From contig NZ_SVFW01000065.1 of assembly GCF_015056685.1 (NCBI RefSeq), positions 1 through 18,568 of the forward strand: DNA of 18,568 nt. The letters are read 5' to 3'. Under the pieces are notes generated by a model. That model was given only the letters and a program-made list of their open reading frames with translations. It searched no databases and was not told where the DNA came from. Shown here piece after piece: positions 8,414 to 16,338 of this stretch. This stretch comes from Butyrivibrio sp. GTDB taxonomy: Bacteria > Bacillota > Clostridia > Lachnospirales > Lachnospiraceae. How positions within the stretch are numbered: the first letter of the stretch is position 1; every line of letters starts with the position of its first letter. The position numbers and the translations under genes were made by a program.

Positions 8414-9724
8414 ATGGGAGAGAAGCATTATGTAGCAAAAAGGCCACCAATGGGGTGGAACAGCTGGGATTGCTATGGTGCCAGCGTAAATGAGGAGCAG
8501 CTTTTGGGTAACGCCAGATATATGGCCGAGCATCTTAAGGACTATGGCTGGGAGTACGTTATCTGCGATATTCAGTGGTATGAACCAACAGCGGATTCTC
8601 ACTGGTATCATAAATTCACTGAACTTGAAATGGATGAGTATTCAAGGCTCGTACCCGCAGTGAACAGATTCCCATCTGCTAAGGATGGTAAAGGATTCAA
8701 GCCGATCGCGGATCAGATTCATGATATGGGCCTTAAGTTTGGTATACACATTATGAGAGGTATACCAAGGCAGGCTGTTCACAGAAATACAAAGCTTTTG
8801 GGGACAGATGCTACTGCAAGAGATATTGCGCATGATTCAAGCGTTTGCATGTGGAATACAGATATGTACGGTGTTGATGCAAAAGCTAATGGCGCGCAGG
8901 AGTACTACAACTCTATTTTTAAAATGTATGCGGAATGGGGCATTGACTATGTAAAAGTAGATGACATTGCAAGAGTTAATTATGCTCCTGAGGCTCCGGG
9001 TGCAGTTTTATCTGAAATTGAACTTATTAAGAACGCTATAGCAAATTGCGGCAGAGACATAGTTCTCAGCCTGTCACCGGGACCTGCTAAAGTAGAGGAG
9101 AAGGATTTTCTTTTAGCAAATGCAAATATGTGGCGTATGACAGATGATTTCTGGGATAAATGGGAACACCTCTACGGAATGTTTGAAAGATGCCATGCTT
9201 GGCAGGGAGTTGGCTGCAAGGACCACTGGCCGGATTGCGATATGCTCCCACTTGGACACGTATGTGTCTGCAATCAGGAAGGCAGTGAAAAGGGGCATTA
9301 TACTCACTTCTCACACGATGAGCAAAAGATACTTATGACACTTTGGTGCATATTCAGATCTCCACTTATGTTTGGCGGAGAGCTTAGGGATAATGATGAG
9401 TTTACCGACAGCCTTCTTACTAACGAGAGAATCATGAACATGCATAAGAATGGCAGAAAAGCCAGACAGATTTTGAGAAAAGACGACTTTGTCATCTGGA
9501 GAAGCGTAACAAAGGACGGAAAGCTTTATCTTGCTCTTTTCAACATCAGCGAGGAAGAGAAGAAAATCAAATTAAAGCTTAAGGACATAGGTCTTTCTCC
9601 AAGGAAGAGATATCAGGCTGTAGAGATGTGGAGCAATGTGGCAAAAGAGCTGTCAAATGGCGAGAAGTTTAAGCTTAAACCACATACCGTATTGTGCTTT
9701 GAAATTGACAATTATTTACAGTAA
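8414..9724 (+). CDS. GH27 glycosidase (alpha-galactosidase or beta-L-arabinopyranosidase)
   Basis: A 436-residue glycoside hydrolase of family 27, which removes terminal alpha-galactose or the stereochemically similar beta-L-arabinopyranose by a retaining mechanism. The N-terminal PPMGWNSWDCYG (11-22) is the family signature. The predicted nucleophile is D183 in DYVKVDD and the acid/base D245 in WRMTDDFW. A beta-rich C-terminal domain begins near residue 345. No signal peptide is seen, so it acts in the cytoplasm on imported oligosaccharides. The galactose-binding DDCW motif of classical members reads CDIQW here (51-55), so the second Asp is replaced by Ile. This leaves the substrate open. 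AGGAGG at 8404-8409 precedes the ATG. It starts 45 bp after rsmI with no visible terminator between them. Confidence 0.9.
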   Translation: MGEKHYVAKRPPMGWNSWDCYGASVNEEQLLGNARYMAEHLKDYGWEYVICDIQWYEPTADSHWYHKFTELEMDEYSRLVPAVNRFPSAKDGKGFKPIADQIHDMGLKFGIHIMRGIPRQAVHRNTKLLGTDATARDIAHDSSVCMWNTDMYGVDAKANGAQEYYNSIFKMYAEWGIDYVKVDDIARVNYAPEAPGAVLSEIELIKNAIANCGRDIVLSLSPGPAKVEEKDFLLANANMWRMTDDFWDKWEHLYGMFERCHAWQGVGCKDHWPDCDMLPLGHVCVCNQEGSEKGHYTHFSHDEQKILMTLWCIFRSPLMFGGELRDNDEFTDSLLTNERIMNMHKNGRKARQILRKDDFVIWRSVTKDGKLYLALFNISEEEKKIKLKLKDIGLSPRKRYQAVEMWSNVAKELSNGEKFKLKPHTVLCFEIDNYLQ

Positions 9725-9751
9725 TTTTATAGATATTTTGCATTAAAAAAC

Positions 9752-9780
9752 TTGTTAAAACTTTGACTTTGTAGTATAAA
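9752..9780 (+). promoter_or_regulatory. Predicted sigma-A-type promoter of pckA
   Basis: A -35 box TTGTTA (9752-9757, 4 of 6 consensus) and a -10 box TATAAA (9775-9780, 5 of 6) are separated by exactly 17 bases. Transcription would begin near 9787, giving a leader of about 105 bases before the pckA start codon. Found by eye, not tested. Confidence 0.6.
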
Positions 9781-9785
9781 AGTAG

Positions 9786-9807
9786 TATCGGGCGTAATTT
9801 TCCGATA
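9786..9807 (+). promoter_or_regulatory. Inverted repeat at the predicted pckA transcription start
   Basis: TATCGG (9786-9791) and CCGATA (9802-9807) are perfect complements separated by 10 bases. They lie at about +1 to +20 of the predicted pckA transcript. The repeat could be a repressor operator or a 5' hairpin protecting the mRNA. No regulator is assigned. The rest of the leader to 9891 shows no riboswitch that I recognise. Confidence 0.4.
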
Positions 9808-9891
9808 TTTACAATGTGCAACTACGGGTTATCAGATTATTTTATTAATTTGTCCGTAAAAACAATTATTATAAGAAAAGAGGATAGCAAA

Positions 9892-11505
9892 ATGGCAAAC
9901 ATCGATTTAAGCCAGTATGGCATCACAGGAGTAAAAGAAGTCGTTTACAATCCATCATACGAGCAGCTTTTTGCTGATGAGACAGATCCTAGCCTTGAGG
10001 GCTTTGACAAGGGTCAGGAAACAGAGCTTGGCGCTGTAAACGTAATGACAGGTATTTATACAGGCCGTTCTCCAAAAGATAAGTTCATTGTAGAAGATGA
10101 GAAGTCTAAGGACACAGTATGGTGGACATCTGAGGAATATCCTAACGATAACCACAGAGCATCTCAGGCAGCTTGGGAAGCTTGCAAAAAGCTTGCTGTA
10201 GAAGAGCTTTCAAACAAGAAGCTTTATGTAGTAGATGGTTTCTGCGGAGCTAACAAAGACACACGTCTTGCAGTTCGTTTCATTATGGAAGTAGCTTGGC
10301 AGGCTCACTTTGTTAAGAACATGTTCATCCGTCCTACAGAGGAAGAGCAGGCTAATTTCAAGCCTGATTTCGTTGTTTACAATGCTTCTAAGGCTAAGGT
10401 TGAGAACTATAAGGAACTCGGACTTAACTCTGAGACAGCAGTTCTTTTCAACGTAACAAGCAAAGAACAGGTTATCCTTAATACATGGTACGGCGGAGAG
10501 ATGAAGAAAGGTCTGTTCTCAATGCAGAACTACTTCCTTCCACTTCAGGGCATGGCTTCTATGCACTGCTCAGCCAACACAGATATGGAAGGTAAGCACA
10601 CAGCTATCTTCTTCGGTCTTTCAGGAACAGGTAAGACAACTCTTTCAACAGATCCTAAGAGACTCCTCATCGGTGATGACGAGCACGGCTGGGATGACAA
10701 CGGTGTATTCAACCTTGAAGGTGGTTGCTATGCTAAGGTTATCGGTCTTGATAAAGAGTCTGAGCCTGATATCTACAATGCAATCAAGAGAAATGCTCTT
10801 CTTGAGAACGTAACAGTAGATGCTAACGGCAAGATTGATTTTGACGATAAGAGCGTTACAGAGAATACTCGTGTATCATATCCTATCGAGTTCATCGATA
10901 AGATTGCTCAGAAGGTAAACAAGGTTTCAGCTGGTCCTGATGCTGAGAACGTAATCTTCCTTTCAGCAGATGCTTTCGGAGTACTTCCTCCTGTATCAAT
11001 CCTTACACCTGAACAGACACAGTACTACTTCCTTTCAGGCTTCACAGCTAAGCTTGCTGGAACAGAGAGAGGAATCACAGAGCCTACACCTACATTCTCA
11101 GCTTGCTTCGGACAGGCATTCCTTGAGCTTCATCCTACAAAGTACGCTCAGGAACTTGTTAAGAAGATGCAGAAGAGCGGAGCTAAGGCTTACCTTGTAA
11201 ACACAGGTTGGAACGGAACAGGCAAGAGAATTTCTATTAAGGATACTCGTGGAATCATCGATGCAATCCTTAGCGGAGACGTTCTTAAGGCTGAGACAAA
11301 GAAGATTCCTTACTTCGATTTCGAAGTACCTACATCTCTTCCAGGAGTTGATCCAGCTATCCTTGATCCTAGAGATACATATGCTAACGCTTCTGAGTGG
11401 GAAGAGAAGGCAAAGGATCTTGCTGCAAGATTCCAGAAGAACTTCGTTAAGTACACAGGCAACGATGCTGGTAAGGCACTTGTATCAGCTGGTCCTCAGC
11501 TTTGA
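9892..11505 (+). CDS. pckA: Phosphoenolpyruvate carboxykinase (ATP)
   Basis: ATP-dependent PEP carboxykinase interconverts oxaloacetate + ATP and PEP + CO2 + ADP. In fermentative anaerobes it can run in the carboxylating direction to feed succinate or anaplerosis. The 537-residue length is close to the E. coli enzyme. Motifs are TGIYTGRSPKDKF (R59), the Walker A loop GLSGTGKTTLSTD (242-254) and the metal-binding IGDDEHGW (260-267). NTWYGGEMKKGLFSMQNYF lies just before the P-loop. The start at ATG 9892 is chosen because AGAGGAT sits just upstream and MANIDLSQYGI fits the family. A 26-residue in-frame extension to 9814 has no ribosome site and unlikely composition. Codon use is strongly biased, as in pyk, which fits high expression. 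Confidence 0.97.
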   Translation: MANIDLSQYGITGVKEVVYNPSYEQLFADETDPSLEGFDKGQETELGAVNVMTGIYTGRSPKDKFIVEDEKSKDTVWWTSEEYPNDNHRASQAAWEACKKLAVEELSNKKLYVVDGFCGANKDTRLAVRFIMEVAWQAHFVKNMFIRPTEEEQANFKPDFVVYNASKAKVENYKELGLNSETAVLFNVTSKEQVILNTWYGGEMKKGLFSMQNYFLPLQGMASMHCSANTDMEGKHTAIFFGLSGTGKTTLSTDPKRLLIGDDEHGWDDNGVFNLEGGCYAKVIGLDKESEPDIYNAIKRNALLENVTVDANGKIDFDDKSVTENTRVSYPIEFIDKIAQKVNKVSAGPDAENVIFLSADAFGVLPPVSILTPEQTQYYFLSGFTAKLAGTERGITEPTPTFSACFGQAFLELHPTKYAQELVKKMQKSGAKAYLVNTGWNGTGKRISIKDTRGIIDAILSGDVLKAETKKIPYFDFEVPTSLPGVDPAILDPRDTYANASEWEEKAKDLAARFQKNFVKYTGNDAGKALVSAGPQL

Positions 11506-11516
11506 TTCATTGACTG

Positions 11517-11699
11517 AAAATAGATTTTAGAAGTTTATTTGTCGCTCGGGATTTTTCCCAGTGATACATAACGAAAATAATTAAACCCACCATGACTTAT
11601 TAAACGATTGTTTAAAGCATAAGTCATGGTGGGTTAATTCTTTTCTATGTATCATCTGTTCAAAATAAATCGCTCCAAATAAACTTCTAAAACTATTTT
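11517..11699. repeat. Large imperfect palindrome, MITE-like element or extended hairpin
   Basis: Nearly the whole 183-bp segment folds on itself. The outer arms 11517-11541 and 11676-11699 are complementary apart from one extra A. Inside them GATACATA (11563-11570) pairs with TATGTATC (11646-11653). Then comes a perfect 17-bp stem, 11584-11600 with 11619-11635. At the tip TTAAAC (11600-11605) and GTTTAA (11610-11615) form an alternative inner stem that competes with the last base pair of the 17-bp stem. The stretch around 11542-11560 and its partner are only loosely related. There is no reading frame of note and no clear target-site duplication. It may be a non-autonomous mobile element or an unusually long structured 3' region of pckA. 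Confidence 0.65.
11584..11647 (+). terminator. Probable terminator hairpin of pckA
   Basis: The perfect 17-bp stem AACCCACCATGACTTAT (11584-11600) with its complement (11619-11635) is followed by AATTCTTTTCT, a weak T-tract. It is the only strong hairpin between pckA and the next gene, so it probably ends the pckA transcript. It is also the core of the larger palindrome described separately. The imperfect T-run lowers confidence. Confidence 0.5.
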
Positions 11700-11739
11700 G
11701 CGGACAGATAGATGTAAAGCGAAGAAGAGAGATGAGAAA

Positions 11740-12483
11740 ATGAGTACTTTTTTAGATTATGCACCGATTATCTTTATGGATATAAAAGAACCGATTAAGA
11801 TAAAAAAAGTTGGCTATGAAATATATACAGAAAATGGGGCTAGAAGTAAGTCTTTTAACAGGACCTTTGATTTTGAAAATTTCAAAGGGGCAGTAAAAGT
11901 TATAGAATACGCGTATTACCTGGATTATGATATTCAGCATTTATATGACCTTGAGCATATCTGGATATATATTGATGATTATGACAACATCGTAGGAGCT
12001 GAAGGGAGTTACCACGGAAGATTTTTGAATGCTCTGGTTCCTGAGCTTACTTCGTTCAATAAAAAGGATGCTCTGGGTGAAGAGTTTTTTGTAAAGAGAG
12101 GCAATAGCGCTGAGATAGTTTATCCAAAGGGCAGCAGGCTGATAATGTACTCCCAGCCAGGGAAGCATGCAATGCTTTGTAGTCCCAAGGTGATGTACTT
12201 GTACACGGAGCTTTTTGAGAGCTGCGAAAGGCTGGCTGGTATCCACGGATTGGATGCACCGGAAAGATATCTTAAGGATATTCATATAACGGATGAAGAG
12301 AATGAGAAGGTTGTTAAGTACATAAAAGAGAATTTTTCATTTGAACCGTCAATGGAATTTGAGGAAGTTTCAATTCCTGAAACAGACTACATGCCCTGGG
12401 ATGAGCTGGCAGAGCAGATTCCAATATTTATTAAAGACCAGCTAAAAGCTATACTTTATTGTAAACAGACGCAGCCGAGCTGA
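11740..12483 (+). CDS. Protein of unknown function with His/Asp/Glu-rich core motifs
   Basis: I do not recognise this 247-residue protein. It has no signal peptide or membrane segment and looks like a compact, soluble, mixed alpha/beta protein with many aromatic residues. The most distinctive stretch is HLYDLEHIWIYIDD (67-80), followed by GSYHGRF (89-95) and PGKHAM (140-145). H67, D70, E72, H73, H92 and H143 would be suited to a metal or acid-base site. A faint resemblance in pattern to HxWDWE...SxHG-type beta-sandwich proteins (NPP1-like or Vps62-like) is inference only. The start at ATG 11740 (MSTFLDYAP) follows a purine-rich AGAAGAGAGA. A 14-residue extension to TTG 11698 runs into the palindrome and is unlikely. 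It appears to be a stand-alone gene between pckA and the flavoprotein gene. Confidence 0.6.
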   Translation: MSTFLDYAPIIFMDIKEPIKIKKVGYEIYTENGARSKSFNRTFDFENFKGAVKVIEYAYYLDYDIQHLYDLEHIWIYIDDYDNIVGAEGSYHGRFLNALVPELTSFNKKDALGEEFFVKRGNSAEIVYPKGSRLIMYSQPGKHAMLCSPKVMYLYTELFESCERLAGIHGLDAPERYLKDIHITDEENEKVVKYIKENFSFEPSMEFEEVSIPETDYMPWDELAEQIPIFIKDQLKAILYCKQTQPS

Positions 12484-12513
12484 AAGTATATTGGCAAATG
12501 AGATAATAAGATG

Positions 12514-12542
12514 TTGCCTTTCAGGATTGCGTGCAATATAAT
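12514..12542 (+). promoter_or_regulatory. Predicted promoter of the PPOX-family gene
   Basis: A -35 box TTGCCT (12514-12519) and a perfect -10 box TATAAT (12537-12542) are separated by 17 bases. The gene's ribosome site lies about 37 bases further on. This suggests the flavoprotein gene is transcribed on its own. Confidence 0.65.
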
Positions 12543-12594
12543 TATATAAAACATAACCATGATTGCTACATTTTTTATAAAGGAGATGAAAAAG

Positions 12595-12987
12595 ATGGAG
12601 AGAGTTGCACAGTTTCTTAAAGACGCAGGAACATATTATCTTGCTACAGTAGAGGGTGATCAGCCAAGAGTAAGACCTTTTGGTACAGCTCACATTTTTG
12701 AAGGAAAGCTTTACATTCAGACAGGAAAAGTAAAGGATGTGTCAAAGCAGATCCATGCTAATCCTAAGGTTGAGATTTGTGCTTTCAAAGGCGGAGAATG
12801 GCTTCGTGTAGCAGGTGAGCTCGTAGAAGATGACAGAGTTGAAGCTCGTCAGTCCATGCTTGATGCTTATCCATCACTTCAGAACATGTATAAAGCTGAT
12901 GATGGAAACACAGAAGTATTCTATCTTAAGAATGCAACTGCAACATTCAGCTCATTCACTAGCGAGCCTGAAGTTGTTAAGTTCTAA
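12595..12987 (+). CDS. Pyridoxamine 5'-phosphate oxidase family (FMN-binding split barrel) protein
   Basis: A 130-residue, single-domain protein of the pyridoxamine 5'-phosphate oxidase-like split-barrel fold, which usually binds FMN or a related flavin. The family pattern is clear: YYLATVEGDQPRVRPFGT (17-34) with the RVRPF turn, then LYIQTGKVKDVSKQI, a hydrophobic strand VEICAF, and a final strand GEWLRVAGELVEDD. It is too short to be a true PdxH, so it is probably a small flavin reductase-like protein of unknown substrate. The ATG at 12595 follows AAAGGAG (12579-12585) at good spacing. The in-frame ATG at 12559 lies upstream of that ribosome site and is rejected. It is bounded by its own promoter and a strong terminator. 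Confidence 0.88.
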   Translation: MERVAQFLKDAGTYYLATVEGDQPRVRPFGTAHIFEGKLYIQTGKVKDVSKQIHANPKVEICAFKGGEWLRVAGELVEDDRVEARQSMLDAYPSLQNMYKADDGNTEVFYLKNATATFSSFTSEPEVVKF

Positions 12988-13005
12988 ATAAACTCCTCAT
13001 AACGT

Positions 13006-13042
13006 GAAAAAGCTGCTCAGTGTTCTACTGAGCAGCTTTTTC
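13006..13042. terminator. Bidirectional intrinsic terminator
   Basis: A perfect 16-bp stem, GAAAAAGCTGCTCAGT (13006-13021) with ACTGAGCAGCTTTTTC (13027-13042), encloses the loop GTTCT. An A-run lies on one side and a T-run on the other, so it can work on both strands. It separates the PPOX-family gene from the convergent symporter gene. Confidence 0.92.
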
Positions 13043-13096
13043 AGTTAGAAATATTTCGCTTGATTTTTTTATTTTATAAATTCTCAACTGATTTGC

Positions 13097-14464
13097 TCAG
13101 ATCTCATCGCTTCCTTTAAGTTCTTTTATCTTTCCAAGAATCTGTTTTTCATTAAAAGTAAAGAAGATGCAGGCTCCGATAAAGCAGCAGATAAATGCAA
13201 CAAGTGCTGTCAAACGGTAGCTCTGTTTGGTTTGTGAAACAGTAATTGATGTGAAGATTACCATTGCAAGCGCCTGCCCCATCTTAAAGGCAAATGTTCT
13301 TGCTGCAAAGAACATACCGCTTCTGTCTTCACCTGTTTCAAGTCTTGTAAGCTCAGCAACATCCGCAACGCAGGCCTGAGGAAGGATACCGAGGATGGCC
13401 ATAGGGATAGCTGCTGTTACAGCGATGATGAATCCCCAATGAAGACCTTTTCCGCAGAATACTGTGATAGCAAAAACGCAGCAGTATGCGAAAAATCCGA
13501 TGATAATAAGTGTCTTTTTACCAATCTTCTTGGCAAGAAGGTTTACCAGAGGATAGAGCATAACACTTATGGCTGTCATAGTAGCAGTTAAAACAAAGGT
13601 CCAGGTATCCTCAATCTCCATAAGCTTGGTCTCATAGAAGGCAAGACCTGTCTGGAAAAGAGTCAGTGCAAAGAAATAGATAACATCGCTATATACGAAG
13701 TGACGGAACTGAACATTTGAAAAAGTCTGGGCAAGGGACTTAAAAGGCTTGGTATCGCTTGGTGTGCTGTCGATATAGTCTTTTTCATTAATATAAAATG
13801 CAGGGATGAGCATTGCGATACATGCAATTGCAGACATGATAGCAACTGACAGGCGGATAGCACCCTTTTGTCCGGCTACCCCTGTAAGCGCTCCTGCAAG
13901 GTTTGGAAGCAGGAACGAAATACTCTGACCAACGATAAAAGTAAATGAAATATAAGTTGAAACGTTGATCCTGTGCTGCTGTGTATCACCGAGCTCTGCA
14001 ATAAGAGCGTTGTATGGAGTGCAGAACATGGTCATGAAGAGGTAAAAGACCATGAGCAGAACAAAAAGGATAACGTCGTTAGCTGCAATTACGGATGTCT
14101 GAGGAAGCGCAAAAAGTCCAATTGTGCAAAGTGAAAATGGAATTGCCATTGCGCGTAAGAATGGGATTCGACGGCCTTTTTTGTTGGAGCATCTGTCGGA
14201 CCATCCTGCGATCAGAGGATCTGTTATGGCGTCAAATATTCTTCCCGCAGCAAGAACAAGACCAAATAATGTTAATTTAAAAAGAATCGGTTCCTGAGTT
14301 ATGCTTGATGCAAAGAGCCCTGTGTTTGGATTCTGAGCATCGGGACTTCCGGTGTAGTAGTACACCATCCAGTTAGATACGATTCCGGATAAAAGACTCC
14401 ATCCAAACTGCCCCAATGCAAAAATCCACAAAAGTTTGTTAGTAATAGGTTTTAGCTGTTTCAT
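13097..14464 (-). CDS. GPH-family sugar:cation symporter (MFS)
   Basis: A 455-residue membrane transporter with about 12 hydrophobic segments, related to MelB, XynP and other glycoside-pentoside-hexuronide:cation symporters. The cation-site region is recognisable: AGRIFDAITDPLIAGWSDR (73-91), with D78, D82 and D90, followed by the basic cytoplasmic loop KKGRR. The N-terminal FALGQFGWSLL matches the first helix of the family. It probably brings oligosaccharides or glycosides into the cell with Na+ or H+. It diverges from the GH43-GH88 genes and shares their upstream region, so it is the likely importer for their substrate. An AAAGGA ribosome site lies ahead of the ATG at 14464. A TATAAT -10 box lies at 14497-14502 on the same strand. 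Confidence 0.9.
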   Translation of the reverse strand: MKQLKPITNKLLWIFALGQFGWSLLSGIVSNWMVYYYTGSPDAQNPNTGLFASSITQEPILFKLTLFGLVLAAGRIFDAITDPLIAGWSDRCSNKKGRRIPFLRAMAIPFSLCTIGLFALPQTSVIAANDVILFVLLMVFYLFMTMFCTPYNALIAELGDTQQHRINVSTYISFTFIVGQSISFLLPNLAGALTGVAGQKGAIRLSVAIMSAIACIAMLIPAFYINEKDYIDSTPSDTKPFKSLAQTFSNVQFRHFVYSDVIYFFALTLFQTGLAFYETKLMEIEDTWTFVLTATMTAISVMLYPLVNLLAKKIGKKTLIIIGFFAYCCVFAITVFCGKGLHWGFIIAVTAAIPMAILGILPQACVADVAELTRLETGEDRSGMFFAARTFAFKMGQALAMVIFTSITVSQTKQSYRLTALVAFICCFIGACIFFTFNEKQILGKIKELKGSDEI

Positions 14465-14496
14465 GATGTAAGCGTCCTTTCGAAGTTTATGGAACT

Positions 14497-14591
14497 ATTA
14501 TAACGCAAATCGGTTTCCAATAGTTAATAATAAATAGCAGAAAAAGTAAGTAAACCGGCAGATGATCATATACAGAATCTTTGGCGGTTTA
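14497..14591. promoter_or_regulatory. Divergent control region with three AAACCG/CGGTTT motifs
   Basis: The 165-bp gap between the symporter and GH43 genes holds a minus-strand -10 box (TATAAT, 14497-14502). Just behind it is AAATCGGTTT (14507-14516), a partial palindrome with a central CG like LacI-family operators. The hexamer recurs as AAACCG at 14552-14557 and CGGTTT at 14585-14590. The latter two form a 7-bp inverted pair, TAAACCG (14551-14557) and CGGTTTA (14585-14591). They could bind the local AraC-type regulator or a LacI-type protein encoded elsewhere. The plus-strand promoter of GH43 is not clear, although AT-rich TATATAG follows the last motif. Confidence 0.45.
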
Positions 14592-14629
14592 TATAGAGTA
14601 GTAGATATAGAAGTTCAAGGGAGAAAATC

Positions 14630-16327
14630 ATGATCAGTAATCCTATACTAAAGGGCTTTCACCCGGATCCCTCAATCATAAGAGTTGGAGACGATTATTA
14701 TATTGCGACTTCAACATTTGAATGGTGGCCCGGTGTCAGGCTTCATCACTCGAAAGATTTAAAGAACTGGGAATTAATAGAGTACCCATTAAATCGTGTG
14801 AGCCAACTTGATCTAAGAGGAGTTGGTCCATCACAGGGTATATGGGCGCCCTGCCTTACATATGAAAATGGAATATTTTATTTAGTCTACACAATAGTGC
14901 GTTCATTCTACTGCAACATGTATGACACGGAAAATTTCCTTGTTACGGCCACAGACATACATGGCCCTTGGAGTGAACCGGTACCGCTTAATAACTTTGG
15001 CTTTGATCCATCTCTTTTTCATGATGATGATGGGAAAAAGTACATGGTGTCGATGGTTACTGACCACAGAGTGCCCAAAAAGTATGCTGGAAGAATAGTT
15101 CTGCAGGAATATGATTCCAAAGCACAGCGCATGATCGGTGAGGCAAAAGATATTTTTACAGCAGCAGATATCTTTTTAGAAGGACCGCATATTTTTAAGA
15201 GGAATGGCTGGTATTACCTTTTTTGCGCAGATACCGGAACGGGCGAATTGCATGGGCAGTCAGTTCTTCGCTCCAGAAGCATCTGGGGTCCATATGAGAT
15301 GAAAAAAGATAGACCGGAAAAATGGGAAAACGGCGATGCCTATTCGATCATGACATCCAGGCATTATCCGGATATCCGCCTTCAGAAGGCAGGCCATTGT
15401 GACATGGTGGAAACTCAGGAAGGCGATTGGCACATGGTTCATCTGTGCGGAAGACCAAGTGATAAAAGAAATCCGGAAACAGTAGAGCGATTTAAAAATG
15501 CCAGAAGATACATGTTGGGCAGAGAGACTTCAATACAGAAAGTTATATGGAAGGACGACTGGCCATATCTGTATAGCGAGATTGATGAAAAGATCACATC
15601 GGTTCCCCAGGACGAAATTTTTGAACTATCCTCTGAGAAAAAATTAAATGCAAGCAGTGCAGAATGTGAGGAAATTTCTACAGAAGAGAAACAGACGAAC
15701 TTTGATCGAGATGATTTTAATAGCCGGGAGTTAAATCTTGATTATCAGTCACTTCGCATTCCTATGGATGAGAGATATCTTTCTCTATCAGAAAGACCGG
15801 GGTATTTGCGACTTTTTGGCAGGAGTGGGCTCTCATCGCAGTTTTCCCAAAGCCTCATAGCAAAAAGAATGACGTCCTATCACATGGAGGTAGAAACAGA
15901 AGTTGAATATGAGCCAAAAGTATTTAAGCAGATGGCGGGACTCATTTTCATGTATGACACAGAGAATTATCTTTATCTCCATATCACGCATGATGAAGAC
16001 ATTGGGAAATGCATAACATTACTAAAATATGAGAACAAGAAAGCGGAGTATTTAAGTGAATATGTTCCGATACCGGAAAATAAACCTGTGAGATTGAAAC
16101 TTACGATAGACGGATCTGATGCAATATTTGGATACAGCGTGGGAAAGCCGGATAACAGCAATTGTAGTACAGAGCAAATTGCACCACCTGTAGATGCAAG
16201 CTTTTTATCAGACGAAGCCTGCAATCAGGGATGGTTCACTGGGGCAATGATAGGCATATGCACCCAGGACCTGACGGGCTTTGGGCTAAATGCAGATTTT
16301 GATTATTTTGAAGTAAGAACGGATTGA
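14630..16327 (+). CDS. GH43 beta-xylosidase/alpha-L-arabinofuranosidase family enzyme
   Basis: A 565-residue glycoside hydrolase of family 43, in the beta-xylosidase-like group. The N-terminal five-bladed propeller carries all three catalytic acids: D13 in GFHPDPSI (base), D126 in FGFDPSLF (pKa modulator) and E184 in LEGPHIF (acid). The region from about 365 to 565 is a beta-sandwich resembling the concanavalin-like domain found at the C-terminus of GH43 xylosidases. Such enzymes trim xylo-oligosaccharides from the non-reducing end and may also release arabinose. Without a signal peptide it should act in the cytoplasm. AAGGGAG (14617-14623) precedes the ATG. The stop is 11 bp before the GH88 ATG, so the two are co-transcribed. 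Confidence 0.92.
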   Translation: MISNPILKGFHPDPSIIRVGDDYYIATSTFEWWPGVRLHHSKDLKNWELIEYPLNRVSQLDLRGVGPSQGIWAPCLTYENGIFYLVYTIVRSFYCNMYDTENFLVTATDIHGPWSEPVPLNNFGFDPSLFHDDDGKKYMVSMVTDHRVPKKYAGRIVLQEYDSKAQRMIGEAKDIFTAADIFLEGPHIFKRNGWYYLFCADTGTGELHGQSVLRSRSIWGPYEMKKDRPEKWENGDAYSIMTSRHYPDIRLQKAGHCDMVETQEGDWHMVHLCGRPSDKRNPETVERFKNARRYMLGRETSIQKVIWKDDWPYLYSEIDEKITSVPQDEIFELSSEKKLNASSAECEEISTEEKQTNFDRDDFNSRELNLDYQSLRIPMDERYLSLSERPGYLRLFGRSGLSSQFSQSLIAKRMTSYHMEVETEVEYEPKVFKQMAGLIFMYDTENYLYLHITHDEDIGKCITLLKYENKKAEYLSEYVPIPENKPVRLKLTIDGSDAIFGYSVGKPDNSNCSTEQIAPPVDASFLSDEACNQGWFTGAMIGICTQDLTGFGLNADFDYFEVRTD

Positions 16328-16338
16328 GGAAAAGAGAT

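Noticed and set aside
9814..9891. N-terminal 26-residue extension of PckA from ATG 9814
   Set aside because: It has no ribosome site and an unlikely sequence for the family, while ATG 9892 has a good site and gives the expected length.
9788..9891. Riboswitch in the pckA leader
   Set aside because: Apart from the short inverted repeat near the start and a weak ACGG/CCGT pairing, no known aptamer core was recognised.
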